NCBI GenBank assembly: GCA_035623615.1
Contig: DASPTB010000011.1
Coordinates: 1 to 7,241, forward strand
DNA from: DASPTB01 sp035623615
GTDB taxonomy: Bacteria > Actinomycetota > UBA4738
Length of the DNA stretch: 7,241 nucleotides
Direction of reading: 5' to 3'
A program made the position numbers and the translations under genes. Below, one piece after another: positions 1 through 5,021 of this stretch. Within the stretch, counting starts at the first letter, position 1, and the number at the start of each line of letters is the position of its first letter. Below the pieces are notes generated by a model, which did no database searches, was not told the origin of the DNA, and saw only the letters and a list, made by a program, of their open reading frames with translations.

Positions 1-43
1 ACCTGATCCAGAGTCAGGCGGGCTACCGTTACCCCACGGGCCA
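1..43 (-). tRNA. tRNA-Gln (anticodon CUG), 5' half only, cut by the window edge
   Basis: Read on the minus strand from position 43 this is the 5' part of a tRNA. It has a 7-nt acceptor strand TGGCCCG, then TG. The D-arm has stem GGGT pairing with GCCC around loop AACGGTA. A complete anticodon arm follows, stem CCTGA/TCAGG around loop CTCTGGA. Loop positions 34-36 read CTG, giving a glutamine tRNA for CAG codons. The variable region, T-arm and 3' acceptor strand lie beyond position 1, so acceptor pairing cannot be checked. A TAACAT -10-like box stands just upstream at 57-52. The gene is divergent from the HU gene. Confidence 0.85.
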
Positions 44-51
44 ACCGCGAG

Positions 52-57
52 ATGTTA
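52..57 (-). promoter_or_regulatory. Putative -10 box of the tRNA-Gln gene
   Basis: TAACAT on the minus strand matches 4 of 6 bases of TATAAT. It lies 8 nt before the mature tRNA 5' end, so transcription would start almost at the tRNA itself. No convincing -35 is visible. The neighbouring HU gene must use a separate promoter in or near the same 50-bp gap; I cannot identify one. Confidence 0.35.
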
Positions 58-94
58 CCGGACCGATCTGTGGGCGGCCCGGGAGGGAGGAGCG

Positions 95-388
95 ATGAAC
101 AAGAGGGAGCTGGTCGAGCGGATCGTCGACGAGACCGACTATCCGCTGACGGTCGTCGCCGAGATCGTGGACGCCTTCATCGGCGAGACGACGGCTGCGG
201 TCATCGCCGGGGACAAGGTGACCCTGTCGGGATTCGGGACGTTCTACCGGCAGGCCCGCGCTCAGCGAACCGCCCGCAACATCTGGACCGGAGAGGCCGT
301 CACCGTCCGGGCGAGGGATATTCCCACGTTCCGAGCGGGGAAGCCGTTCCGCGACGCTGTCACCCGGCGGCGGAAGCGCTCGAGCTGA
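95..388 (+). CDS. HU-family nucleoid-associated DNA-binding protein
   Basis: This 97-residue protein is a typical HU/IHF subunit, a small dimeric protein that binds and bends DNA in the nucleoid. It aligns without gaps to E. coli HU over the first 89 or so residues. The start is MNKRELVERI, an N-terminal helical pair runs to about residue 40, and the core motif GFGTF is at 46-50. The DNA-binding arm covers about 51-75, followed by PTFRAGKPFRDAV near the end. A basic tail (RRRKRSS) closes it, much shorter than the Lys/Ala-rich tail of mycobacterial HupB. The arm tip reads RNIWTG instead of the family's RNPxTG, so the DNA-intercalating proline at position 63 is Ile. The purine-rich GGGAGGGAGGAG just before the ATG serves as ribosome binding site. 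The gene is convergent with the CofC-like gene. Family assignment is firm; whether it acts as general HU or in a specialised role is unknown. Confidence 0.93.
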   Translation: MNKRELVERIVDETDYPLTVVAEIVDAFIGETTAAVIAGDKVTLSGFGTFYRQARAQRTARNIWTGEAVTVRARDIPTFRAGKPFRDAVTRRRKRSS

Positions 389-393
389 GGACC

Positions 394-407
394 GGGCGAT
401 TGCGCCC
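394..407. terminator. Weak hairpin between the convergent HU and CofC genes
   Basis: GGGCG (394-398) and CGCCC (403-407) can form a 5-bp GC stem around the loop ATTG in the 36-nt gap between the HU and CofC stop codons. There is no T-tract on either strand, so intrinsic termination is only a guess, and short GC stems are common in DNA of this composition. Confidence 0.2.
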
Positions 408-424
408 CACCCGGCGGGGTCGGG

Positions 425-631
425 TCACGCGAAGGTCACGATGTGCAGGCCGCGCGCAGTCTTGCGGTCGCCCACCTCGTCGAGGTCGAAGTCGACCCGC
501 TGTCCCAGCCGGAGAGAGCGGATCTCCGATCCTTCCGTCGACGCCGGATCGATGGCCACCTCCGTTCCGTCGTCGAGCAACAGCGACCCCGTGCCGCTGT
601 CCACGTCGAACTCCTTGATCGTCCCTTGCAT
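425..631 (-). CDS. Cold-shock-like small protein or domain with its own internal start, in frame inside the CofC gene
   Basis: From ATG 631 the last 68 codons of the CofC frame encode a product like a cold-shock (CspA-type, OB-fold) protein. It starts MQGTIKEFD where CspA proteins have M(K)GTVKWF(N), continues with DDGTEVAI and an RLGQRVDFDLDE segment, and ends GLHIVTFA. AGGAGGG at 642-636 stands 4 nt before the ATG, a better ribosome binding site than the parent gene has. The nucleic-acid-binding RNP1 (KGFGFI) and RNP2 (VFVH) aromatic residues are missing: the positions read SGTGSL and VAID. Canonical RNA chaperone activity is therefore doubtful. It could be a separate gene whose upstream neighbour lost its stop codon, the tail of a true fusion, or both. 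I list it separately because the internal start is well supported. Confidence 0.55.
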   Translation of the reverse strand: MQGTIKEFDVDSGTGSLLLDDGTEVAIDPASTEGSEIRSLRLGQRVDFDLDEVGDRKTARGLHIVTFA

Positions 632-1300
632 CTCGCCCTCCTGCCGATGAAGGACGGGCGAACCGGCCCCGAGCCGCTCCGCCAGCCCCATGTCCAGACA
701 CGCGTCCAACATGTTTCCCTCGCGCCCATCCTCGAGCAACCGCCGGATGTCGTCGGGGCGGTCGAGGTCGAACGCGAGCTCTTCCGCCGCGACGCTTCGC
801 ACGCCGAGGCCCGCCCGTGCGGCCGCCCGGACGTGCCGTTCGAACGACGCCCGGCCGAAGAGCGCCGGAATCACGTCCGGCGGCCGGCGAACCAACGCGT
901 TCGTGCCCCCGTCCGAGCGGGCTCGGACGGCGGCGACGGGAACCTCCGGTGCCAGCACGCGCGCCAGCGCGGCCCGGCTGATCCATGGAAGGTCGGCGAG
1001 CACCACCGCAAGGGCTTCGGCACCCTCCGCCGCTGCCACGCGCTCCGCTTGTCGGATCGCGCCGAGGAGCGTCGTTCCCTCTTCGGGAACCGGCCTGGCA
1101 CCTGCCCGATCCGCGTCGCGGAGGACCGTGGGATCGGCGCTCACGACCCATGTCTCCCAACCGGCTTGCGCCGTGCATCCCGCCACGACGTCTCGCGCCA
1201 TCGCGAGGGCGACGCCCGCCCGCTCGTGCGCCGACAGCACCGGGGCGAGCCGCGTCTTGGCTGCGTTCAGCCGTCGAACCGGAACCACCACCGCGCGCAT
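425..1300 (-). CDS. CofC/FbiD-like guanylyltransferase (coenzyme F420 biosynthesis) reading into a C-terminal cold-shock-like domain
   Basis: Residues 1 to about 211 form a CofC/FbiD domain. This family activates 2-phospholactate, or phosphoenolpyruvate in actinobacteria, with GTP to build the side-chain precursor of coenzyme F420. Visible motifs are the nucleotide-binding start VPVRRLNAAKTRLAP (7-20 region), LADLPWI (101-107), DGGTNALV (130-137), FGRASFERH (148-156), DLDRPDDI (178-185) and the closing GREG...GLAERL region (192-210). CofC proteins usually stop near 200-220 residues. Here no stop occurs, and after a short linker (PVLHRQEGE) the frame continues into a 68-residue cold-shock-like domain (224-291). 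That joint contains a strong Shine-Dalgarno and ATG, so the domain may also be made separately. The ATG at 1300 has no Shine-Dalgarno but follows a -10-like TATTCT by 8 nt, suggesting leaderless translation. Substrate preference cannot be read from sequence. No other F420 gene is in the window. Confidence 0.85.
   Translation of the reverse strand: MRAVVVPVRRLNAAKTRLAPVLSAHERAGVALAMARDVVAGCTAQAGWETWVVSADPTVLRDADRAGARPVPEEGTTLLGAIRQAERVAAAEGAEALAVVLADLPWISRAALARVLAPEVPVAAVRARSDGGTNALVRRPPDVIPALFGRASFERHVRAAARAGLGVRSVAAEELAFDLDRPDDIRRLLEDGREGNMLDACLDMGLAERLGAGSPVLHRQEGEMQGTIKEFDVDSGTGSLLLDDGTEVAIDPASTEGSEIRSLRLGQRVDFDLDEVGDRKTARGLHIVTFA
636..642 (-). promoter_or_regulatory. Internal Shine-Dalgarno AGGAGGG for the cold-shock-like product
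   Basis: AGGAGGG on the minus strand is followed by CGAG and ATG. It lies inside the CofC reading frame, encoding part of the linker residues RQEGE. A match this long at correct spacing is unlikely to be only a coding accident, and it decides in favour of an internal start at 631. Confidence 0.6.
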
Positions 1301-1304
1301 GGCT

Positions 1305-1317
1305 GGCTAGAATAGCC
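1305..1317. promoter_or_regulatory. Symmetric bidirectional promoter core between the CofC and PlsC genes
   Basis: GGCTA-GAA-TAGCC is a perfect 5-bp inverted repeat holding two overlapping -10 boxes. TAGAAT (1308-1313, 5 of 6 consensus bases) faces the acyltransferase gene. TATTCT (1314-1309, 4 of 6) faces the CofC gene. The plus-strand transcript would start near 1320 and carry a leader of about 22 nt with a Shine-Dalgarno. The minus-strand transcript would start at or next to the ATG at 1300. Neither side has a good -35. Overlapping symmetric -10 elements are a known way for bacteria to build divergent promoters. Confidence 0.5.
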
Positions 1318-1341
1318 CGCGCGTCGCCCTCGAGGAGGAGC

Positions 1342-2013
1342 GTGTCCGAAGCAGAGCCCATGTACCGGCTGTGCGAGACCGTCCTTCGTCCAGCCCTCGG
1401 GTTCTGGTTCGACTGGCGCTTCGAGGGAACGGAGAACGTGTCGCGCACAGGCCCGATCCTCGTCGCGGGGAATCATGTCTCGCACTTCGACCCGCTGGCG
1501 CACGGGTACTTCCTGTATTCGTGCCACCGGCGGGCACGCTACCTGGCCAAGAGCGAGTTGTGGCACAACCCGTTCCTGCGGCGCATCCTCGACGGGACCC
1601 ACCAGATCCCGGTCGACCGGGGGAGCGGACGCTCCGCGCCGGTCGACGCGGCGCTACGGGGGCTCCAAGCCGGCCGCGTCGTCGTCGTCTACCCCGAGGC
1701 GACCACGACGAAGAACCCGGACAAGATGCCGATGCAGGGGAAGACCGGCATCGCGCGCATCGCACTCCGGTCGGGACTGCCGGTGCTGCCGCTTGCCGTC
1801 TGGGGGACGCAGCACATCTTCCAGGAGGGAGAGCGCGGCCTCACCCACCATCGCCCGATACGGGTTCGCGCCGGAAACCCCATCGATTTCTCGGACCACG
1901 CCGAGAGCGAACAGGATCCGGCGCTGCTGCGCGCCATCACCGACCGCGTGATGGACGAGCTGACGCGAATGGTGAGGGAGATGCGGGAGAGCTACCCGGC
2001 TCCCTGGGCCTGA
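1342..2013 (+). CDS. PlsC-type lysophospholipid acyltransferase (1-acylglycerol-3-phosphate acyltransferase family)
   Basis: This 223-residue protein belongs to the PlsC/LPLAT family, which transfers an acyl chain to lysophosphatidic acid or a related acceptor at the membrane. Motif I NHVSHFD (44-50) supplies the catalytic H45-x4-D50 pair. The motif II region is GTHQIPVDRGSGRS (85-98). Motif III is YPEATTT (117-123) where most members have FPEGTRS. Motif IV is GLPVLPLAV (145-153). Length is normal for single-domain bacterial members. I chose the GTG at 1342 because AGGAGG (1333-1338) lies just before it; the ATG at 1360 is too far from that site. Long upstream extensions would run through the divergent CofC gene. 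The 3' end overlaps the opposite-strand RGG-tail gene by 22 nt. The altered motif III leaves open another acceptor or acyl donor. Confidence 0.85.
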   Translation: MSEAEPMYRLCETVLRPALGFWFDWRFEGTENVSRTGPILVAGNHVSHFDPLAHGYFLYSCHRRARYLAKSELWHNPFLRRILDGTHQIPVDRGSGRSAPVDAALRGLQAGRVVVVYPEATTTKNPDKMPMQGKTGIARIALRSGLPVLPLAVWGTQHIFQEGERGLTHHRPIRVRAGNPIDFSDHAESEQDPALLRAITDRVMDELTRMVREMRESYPAPWA

Positions 2014-2357
2014 GGCGCGGCGGCCGGCGCCGCGGGCTGCCCATCGGGCCTGCCCGGTCCGCCTCTCGGGCCGCGAGGACCGCCCCGCCCGAACCCGCCG
2101 CCTCGCCCGAACCCGCCGCCCTGGCGCGGCGCCCGCGGCGGCGGTGCGGGGGGCTTCGGCAGGATCTTCATCGTCGGCGCGTGGCCGGTCCGTTCGAGGC
2201 GCACCGTGATGTGCTCGGGGTGCTGCCAGCGCTGGGTCTCGCGCCAGCCGTCCGCGAGCATGTGCTTGAGGCGCCCCGCCGACGTCTTCCGCAGCTGCTC
2301 TCCGCCCGGAACCTTCAAGTAGAGGCGCTCCTGAACGACTTCCTTGTACTCGGCCAC
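1992..2357 (-). CDS. Small hypothetical protein with an RGG-type Gly/Arg-rich C-terminal tail
   Basis: The 121-residue product has two parts. Residues 1-66 look like a small folded alpha/beta domain (AEYKEVVQERLYLKV..., then a helix-like AGRLKHMLADGWRE and strand-like HITVRLER) that I do not recognise. Residues 67-121 are low complexity: a proline-rich hinge, then three RGG triplets (85-87, 91-93, 98-100) in a tandem GGGFGR repeat, ending Pro/Ala/Gln/Gly-rich. RGG tails often bind RNA or single-stranded DNA, but that role is inferred here. No signal peptide or membrane segment is seen. The start is GTG at 2357 with AGGAGG at 2371-2366 and an 8-nt spacer; the ATG at 2364 is in another frame and too close to it. 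The normal codon texture of the N-terminal part and the strong ribosome site argue for a real gene. Confidence 0.7.
   Translation of the reverse strand: MAEYKEVVQERLYLKVPGGEQLRKTSAGRLKHMLADGWRETQRWQHPEHITVRLERTGHAPTMKILPKPPAPPPRAPRQGGGFGRGGGFGRGGPRGPRGGPGRPDGQPAAPAAAPQAQGAG
2086..2121. repeat. Two tandem 18-bp units encoding GGGFGR in the RGG tail
   Basis: The 18-bp units at 2086-2103 and 2104-2121 differ only at the last base. On the minus strand they encode the repeated GGGFGR. This is a short in-gene tandem duplication and a likely place for length variation between strains. Confidence 0.75.
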
Positions 2358-2383
2358 TGCTCATTCCTCCTGGTGGACGCCCA

Positions 2384-2389
2384 AGGGTA
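2384..2389 (-). promoter_or_regulatory. Possible -10 box of the RGG-tail gene
   Basis: TACCCT on the minus strand fits the TAnnnT pattern of high-GC bacterial -10 boxes. It would give a leader of about 20 nt that includes the AGGAGG ribosome site. There is no recognisable -35, so support is weak. Confidence 0.25.
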
Positions 2390-2401
2390 GCAGGCGGGAT
2401 G

Positions 2402-2419
2402 GGCTGGGGAGGCCCAGCC
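2402..2419. repeat. 7-bp inverted repeat upstream of the secreted coiled-coil gene
   Basis: GGCTGGG (2402-2408) and CCCAGCC (2413-2419) pair perfectly around GAGG. The hairpin lies 82 bp before the ATG at 2501, in the divergent gap, and has no T-tract on either side, so it is not an obvious terminator. It could be a leader hairpin or a chance GC palindrome. Confidence 0.35.
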
Positions 2420-2500
2420 GGCCCGCCCTCCCGTGGCCCTGGCGGACCTTCAAGACCCGCGGCCGCGGGGCCGAACCCTAAGGGGAGACCTGCCTGCGCA

Positions 2501-3637
2501 ATGAAGACACTTCGCCTCATCATCGCCTCGAAGAGCCGGCGACTGGCCGCCGGCCTGCTCGTCGTGGCTTCCGTCGTCGCGGTGCAGGGGCAGGCAGGGG
2601 CCGACACGCAGTCCAAGCTCAACAAGGCCCAGGAGCAGCTCGGCAAGCTGGAGTCGGTCATCGGCTCCCAGGTGAAGCAGGCCGAGGCGGTTCGCGCCAA
2701 CCTCGTCACCGCCGAGTCGAACGTGAGCGGCGCGCAACAGGCCTTCGACGGGGTGACCACGCAACTCATCTCCCTGCGCGCCGAGCTCTCGGTGGACCAG
2801 TCGCAGTACGACGAACTCCAGGGACACATCGACTCCCTGGCCCGACAGGCCTACATGGAAGGGCCGGGGGCCAGCCTCGAGAACCTGCTGAGCGCCACGT
2901 CGATGAACGACCTCAACGACCGGATGGAGTTCATGTCGGTCATCGGGAACGAGGACGCGATCCTCGCGAAGCAGGTGCAGGGCGTGGCCGCGTCACTGGA
3001 CGCCCAGAAGACCCAGCTCGACGGGCTGCAGTCGAAGCAGGCGATCGTCCTGAGCGAGCTCACGTCTGCGCAGGATGTTCTCGCCACGAGACTCAGCGCG
3101 CAAGAATCGGCGCTCGCAAACCTCAACGCGACGCGCAACAAGATCGTGACCTTGATCAGCCAGCTGTCGGCGAAGCTGCAGGGACAGACCATCTCGGGGG
3201 TCGGAGGCATCCTCCAGGGCGGGCACAATGCGCCGTACGGCGAGTGGGCCGCCGCGTTCCTGCAGCGCATCCAGGCGCCCACCTGCTTCGACAACCTCGT
3301 CGCGATGGTGGCCTGGCAGGTGCAGGAGGGGACGACGGCCAACTGGAACCCCTTGGCGACCACCTATCCGGAGCCGGGAGCCAGCGACTTCAACTCGGTC
3401 GGCGTCAAGAACTACGTCTCGCTGGGGCAGGGCCTCGACGCGACGTACAGCACGCTGAACACCTCCGCGTACGGCTATCCGCCCATCCTGAGCTCGCTTC
3501 GCGCGTGCGCCAACGTCATGACGACGGCTCGCGCGATCAACGCGTCGTCCTGGTGCCGCGGGTGCGCGGGCGGCCGCTACGAGACCGGCCTCATCGCCAC
3601 GGTCGAGGCGAACTACAGCACGTACTCGAAGCTGTAG
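2501..3637 (+). CDS. Secreted coiled-coil protein with a lysozyme-like C-terminal domain, putative peptidoglycan hydrolase
   Basis: From ATG 2501 the product is 378 residues. A signal peptide is clear: basic MKTLRLIIASKSRR, hydrophobic LAAGLLVVASVVAV, then a cleavage-like QAGA before D35. Residues 35-228 are a long coiled coil like the N-terminal part of CwlO/PcsB/RipA-type cell-wall proteins, including the GASLENLLSATSMNDLNDR segment (123-141). No NlpC/P60 domain follows. Residues 243-378 instead read AWQVQEGTTANWNPLATT (271-288), FNSVGVKNYVSLGQGLDAT (297-315) and an end with four cysteines in the domain (262, 336, 352, 355). This pattern resembles lysozyme/transglycosylase-like domains, with E276 as a possible catalytic acid; that is an inference. 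In-frame upstream codons from 2399 are Gly/Pro-rich, precede the signal peptide and are probably untranslated. A ribosome-site-like AGGGGAG (2481-2487) stands 13 nt before the ATG, longer than usual. Confidence 0.75.
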   Translation: MKTLRLIIASKSRRLAAGLLVVASVVAVQGQAGADTQSKLNKAQEQLGKLESVIGSQVKQAEAVRANLVTAESNVSGAQQAFDGVTTQLISLRAELSVDQSQYDELQGHIDSLARQAYMEGPGASLENLLSATSMNDLNDRMEFMSVIGNEDAILAKQVQGVAASLDAQKTQLDGLQSKQAIVLSELTSAQDVLATRLSAQESALANLNATRNKIVTLISQLSAKLQGQTISGVGGILQGGHNAPYGEWAAAFLQRIQAPTCFDNLVAMVAWQVQEGTTANWNPLATTYPEPGASDFNSVGVKNYVSLGQGLDATYSTLNTSAYGYPPILSSLRACANVMTTARAINASSWCRGCAGGRYETGLIATVEANYSTYSKL

Positions 3638-3650
3638 CGACCCGGGGCCG

Positions 3651-4856
3651 TCAGCTCGCGACCGTCGCGCGCTTGCGCGGCGGGTCGAAGAAGGGGAGGT
3701 CGACCACGACGGCGTCCACGACCGAGCGCGCGCCCTCGACCGTCCACTCGGTCTTCAGCCGCGTGCCGGTCCCCGCCTGTGCCGCGCCGACCGACCCGAG
3801 CGCGATCATCTTCTTGAGCGTCGGGCTCCAGGTCGTGCTCGTCGCCTTGCCCACCTGCTTGCCGCCGGCGTAGACGGGGATGGGCTCGCGCGACGCCTCG
3901 GCCTGGACGTGCGGCGGCAGACCGTGGTCGGCGAAGAGCCCTTGGATACCCTCCCAGTCGATCTCGATTCCGACGAGCCGTCGCGCCGGTCCGCCCGACG
4001 CCCGCTCACGCTCGAGCGCACGGCGCCCGACGAAGTCGGCGGGCTTGCCGGCGTCGACGAAGCGTCCGAGGCCGATCTCGAAGGGCGAGTACCGCTGCTC
4101 GTCGCTCACCGCGTGGCGGGCGCTCGTGTAGTCCGCCTCGATGAGGATGAGCCCCGCTTCGACGCGGGTCACGTCCAGGGCCAGGATGCCGGCGGGCCGG
4201 ATGGCGAACGCCTCGCCCGCCGCCCACAGCGCGTCCCAGAGCGCCACCGCATGTGCGCCGTCGACCCAGAGCTCGTAGCCCAGGTCGCCGGTGTACCCGG
4301 TTCGGGTGACGTCGACCTCGGCGCCGCCGACGGTCGCGGCGCGGCGGCCGAAGTAGCGGAGGTCGCCCCACGACTCGCCGGTCGCGGCCTCCAGCACCTT
4401 CCGCGCCATGGGGCCCTGCAGCGCGATGGCGGCGACCGCATCGCTGACCTCCTCGACCTCGACGTCGAGCCCATGGGCATTCAGCCGGAGCCAGCGGAGG
4501 GTTGGGTCGGCCGCGGTCCAACGAAACTCCTCCTCGCCAATCCTGGCGATCGTGCCGTCGTCGAGCACCTTGCCGTCCTCGTCGCACCAGCACGTGTAGA
4601 CGACCGAGTCGGGCCCGATCTTCGTCGCGTTCCGCGGAATGACGCGGTCGACGAGCCTCACCGCGTCGGGGCCCCGCACGACGTACTTGAACAGCGGGGA
4701 GACGTCGAAGAGCGCGGCCGCCTCGCGGACCGCGTTGTACTCGATGTCGAGCGCGTCGGCGTACACGCCCGCGGCGAAGTAGCCCGACCACTCGCGCCAG
4801 GCCATCTTCTTGTTGAGGGCCGCCGTTCGCGGGTGCAGCGCCGTCCCGATGCTCAC
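3651..4856 (-). CDS. GcvT-like aminomethyltransferase-family protein (folate-binding)
   Basis: The 401-residue product belongs to the glycine-cleavage T-protein/aminomethyltransferase superfamily, whose members use tetrahydrofolate to accept a one-carbon unit. Visible motifs are WREWSGYF (20-27), EYNAVREAAALFDVSPLFKY (39-58), KVLDDGT (96-102; aligns with the region of the catalytic Asp in true T-proteins), IALQGP (144-149), RTGYTGDLGYELW (185-197), PAGILALDVTRVEAGL (221-236) and ATSTTWSPTLKK (338-349). The WREWSGYF and TWSPTLKK wording fits the broader aminomethyltransferase family better than a canonical glycine-cleavage gcvT, and no gcvH or gcvP is adjacent. I prefer GTG 4856, with GAAGGGA about 8 nt upstream. 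GTG 4922 is possible but has no ribosome site, and the codons between are unusually rich in A/T endings and overlap a likely promoter. It is divergent from two FAD oxidoreductases, suggesting joint oxidative C1 transfer. The substrate is unknown. Confidence 0.82.
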   Translation of the reverse strand: MSIGTALHPRTAALNKKMAWREWSGYFAAGVYADALDIEYNAVREAAALFDVSPLFKYVVRGPDAVRLVDRVIPRNATKIGPDSVVYTCWCDEDGKVLDDGTIARIGEEEFRWTAADPTLRWLRLNAHGLDVEVEEVSDAVAAIALQGPMARKVLEAATGESWGDLRYFGRRAATVGGAEVDVTRTGYTGDLGYELWVDGAHAVALWDALWAAGEAFAIRPAGILALDVTRVEAGLILIEADYTSARHAVSDEQRYSPFEIGLGRFVDAGKPADFVGRRALERERASGGPARRLVGIEIDWEGIQGLFADHGLPPHVQAEASREPIPVYAGGKQVGKATSTTWSPTLKKMIALGSVGAAQAGTGTRLKTEWTVEGARSVVDAVVVDLPFFDPPRKRATVAS

Positions 4857-4907
4857 GTCTGCGATCCCTTCGTCTGTGACCGCGGGTTGGAAGTCGGGGC
4901 CGATCCG

Positions 4908-4924
4908 GCGTGTAGTATGCACGC
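4908..4924. promoter_or_regulatory. Possible divergent promoter core between the GcvT-like gene and the FAD oxidoreductases
   Basis: GCGTG (4908-4912) and CACGC (4920-4924) flank TAGTATG. The plus strand offers TAGTAT (4913-4918) and the minus strand CATACT (4919-4914), each matching 4 of 6 bases of TATAAT. This would give a leader of about 50 nt for the GcvT-like gene starting at GTG 4856 and nearly 100 nt for the oxidoreductase gene. It is a comparatively A/T-rich spot in a GC-rich gap. No -35 box is evident. Confidence 0.35.
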
Positions 4925-4935
4925 TCGGCCGGGAG

Positions 4936-4962
4936 GCCGCCGTGACCTGCGGTCACGGCGGC
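4936..4962. promoter_or_regulatory. Perfect 12-bp inverted repeat with 3-nt spacer: operator or leader hairpin
   Basis: GCCGCCGTGACC (4936-4947) is followed by TGC and its exact reverse complement GGTCACGGCGGC (4951-4962). It is the longest perfect inverted repeat I found in the window. It sits between the divergent GcvT-like and FAD-oxidoreductase genes, just beyond the candidate divergent promoter. There it would cover the -35 region of the minus-strand gene and the early leader of the plus-strand gene. A dimeric repressor binding GTGACC-N3-GGTCAC could control both sides. As RNA it would form a stable stem with a tight loop. No U-tract follows, so termination is unlikely. Confidence 0.6.
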
Positions 4963-5021
4963 TCACCAGCGCCGTGTCATCCTGAACGCGTCGACCTCGA
5001 CGCCGACCCGGAGAGCCTCGG

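Noticed and set aside
1..43. tRNA 3' end as an attachment site for a mobile element
   Set aside because: The tRNA 3' end lies outside the window and no integrase, direct repeat or other mobile gene is visible.
360..1448. Long Arg/Gly/Pro-rich open frames on both strands across the CofC gene
   Set aside because: They are shadow frames of the GC-rich CofC gene: composition is Arg/Ala/Pro-biased with no family motifs, and the CofC frame explains the region.
2456..2469. 14-bp perfect palindrome CCCGCGGCCGCGGG upstream of the secreted protein gene
   Set aside because: Pure G/C palindromes of this length are expected about once by chance in several kilobases of DNA this GC-rich, and it matches no operator I know.
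2399..2500. Upstream in-frame extension of the secreted protein starting at 2399
   Set aside because: It would place 34 Gly/Pro-rich residues before a clear signal peptide; ATG 2501 gives a normal secreted protein.
3638..3650. Possible bidirectional terminator between the secreted-protein and GcvT-like genes
   Set aside because: The gap is 13 nt, only a 5-bp AGCTG/CAGCT repeat flanks it, and there is no T-tract.
4857..4922. Longer GcvT-like protein starting at GTG 4922
   Set aside because: No ribosome site precedes it, its codons are unusually A/T-ending, and it covers the likely divergent promoter; GTG 4856 has GAAGGGA upstream.
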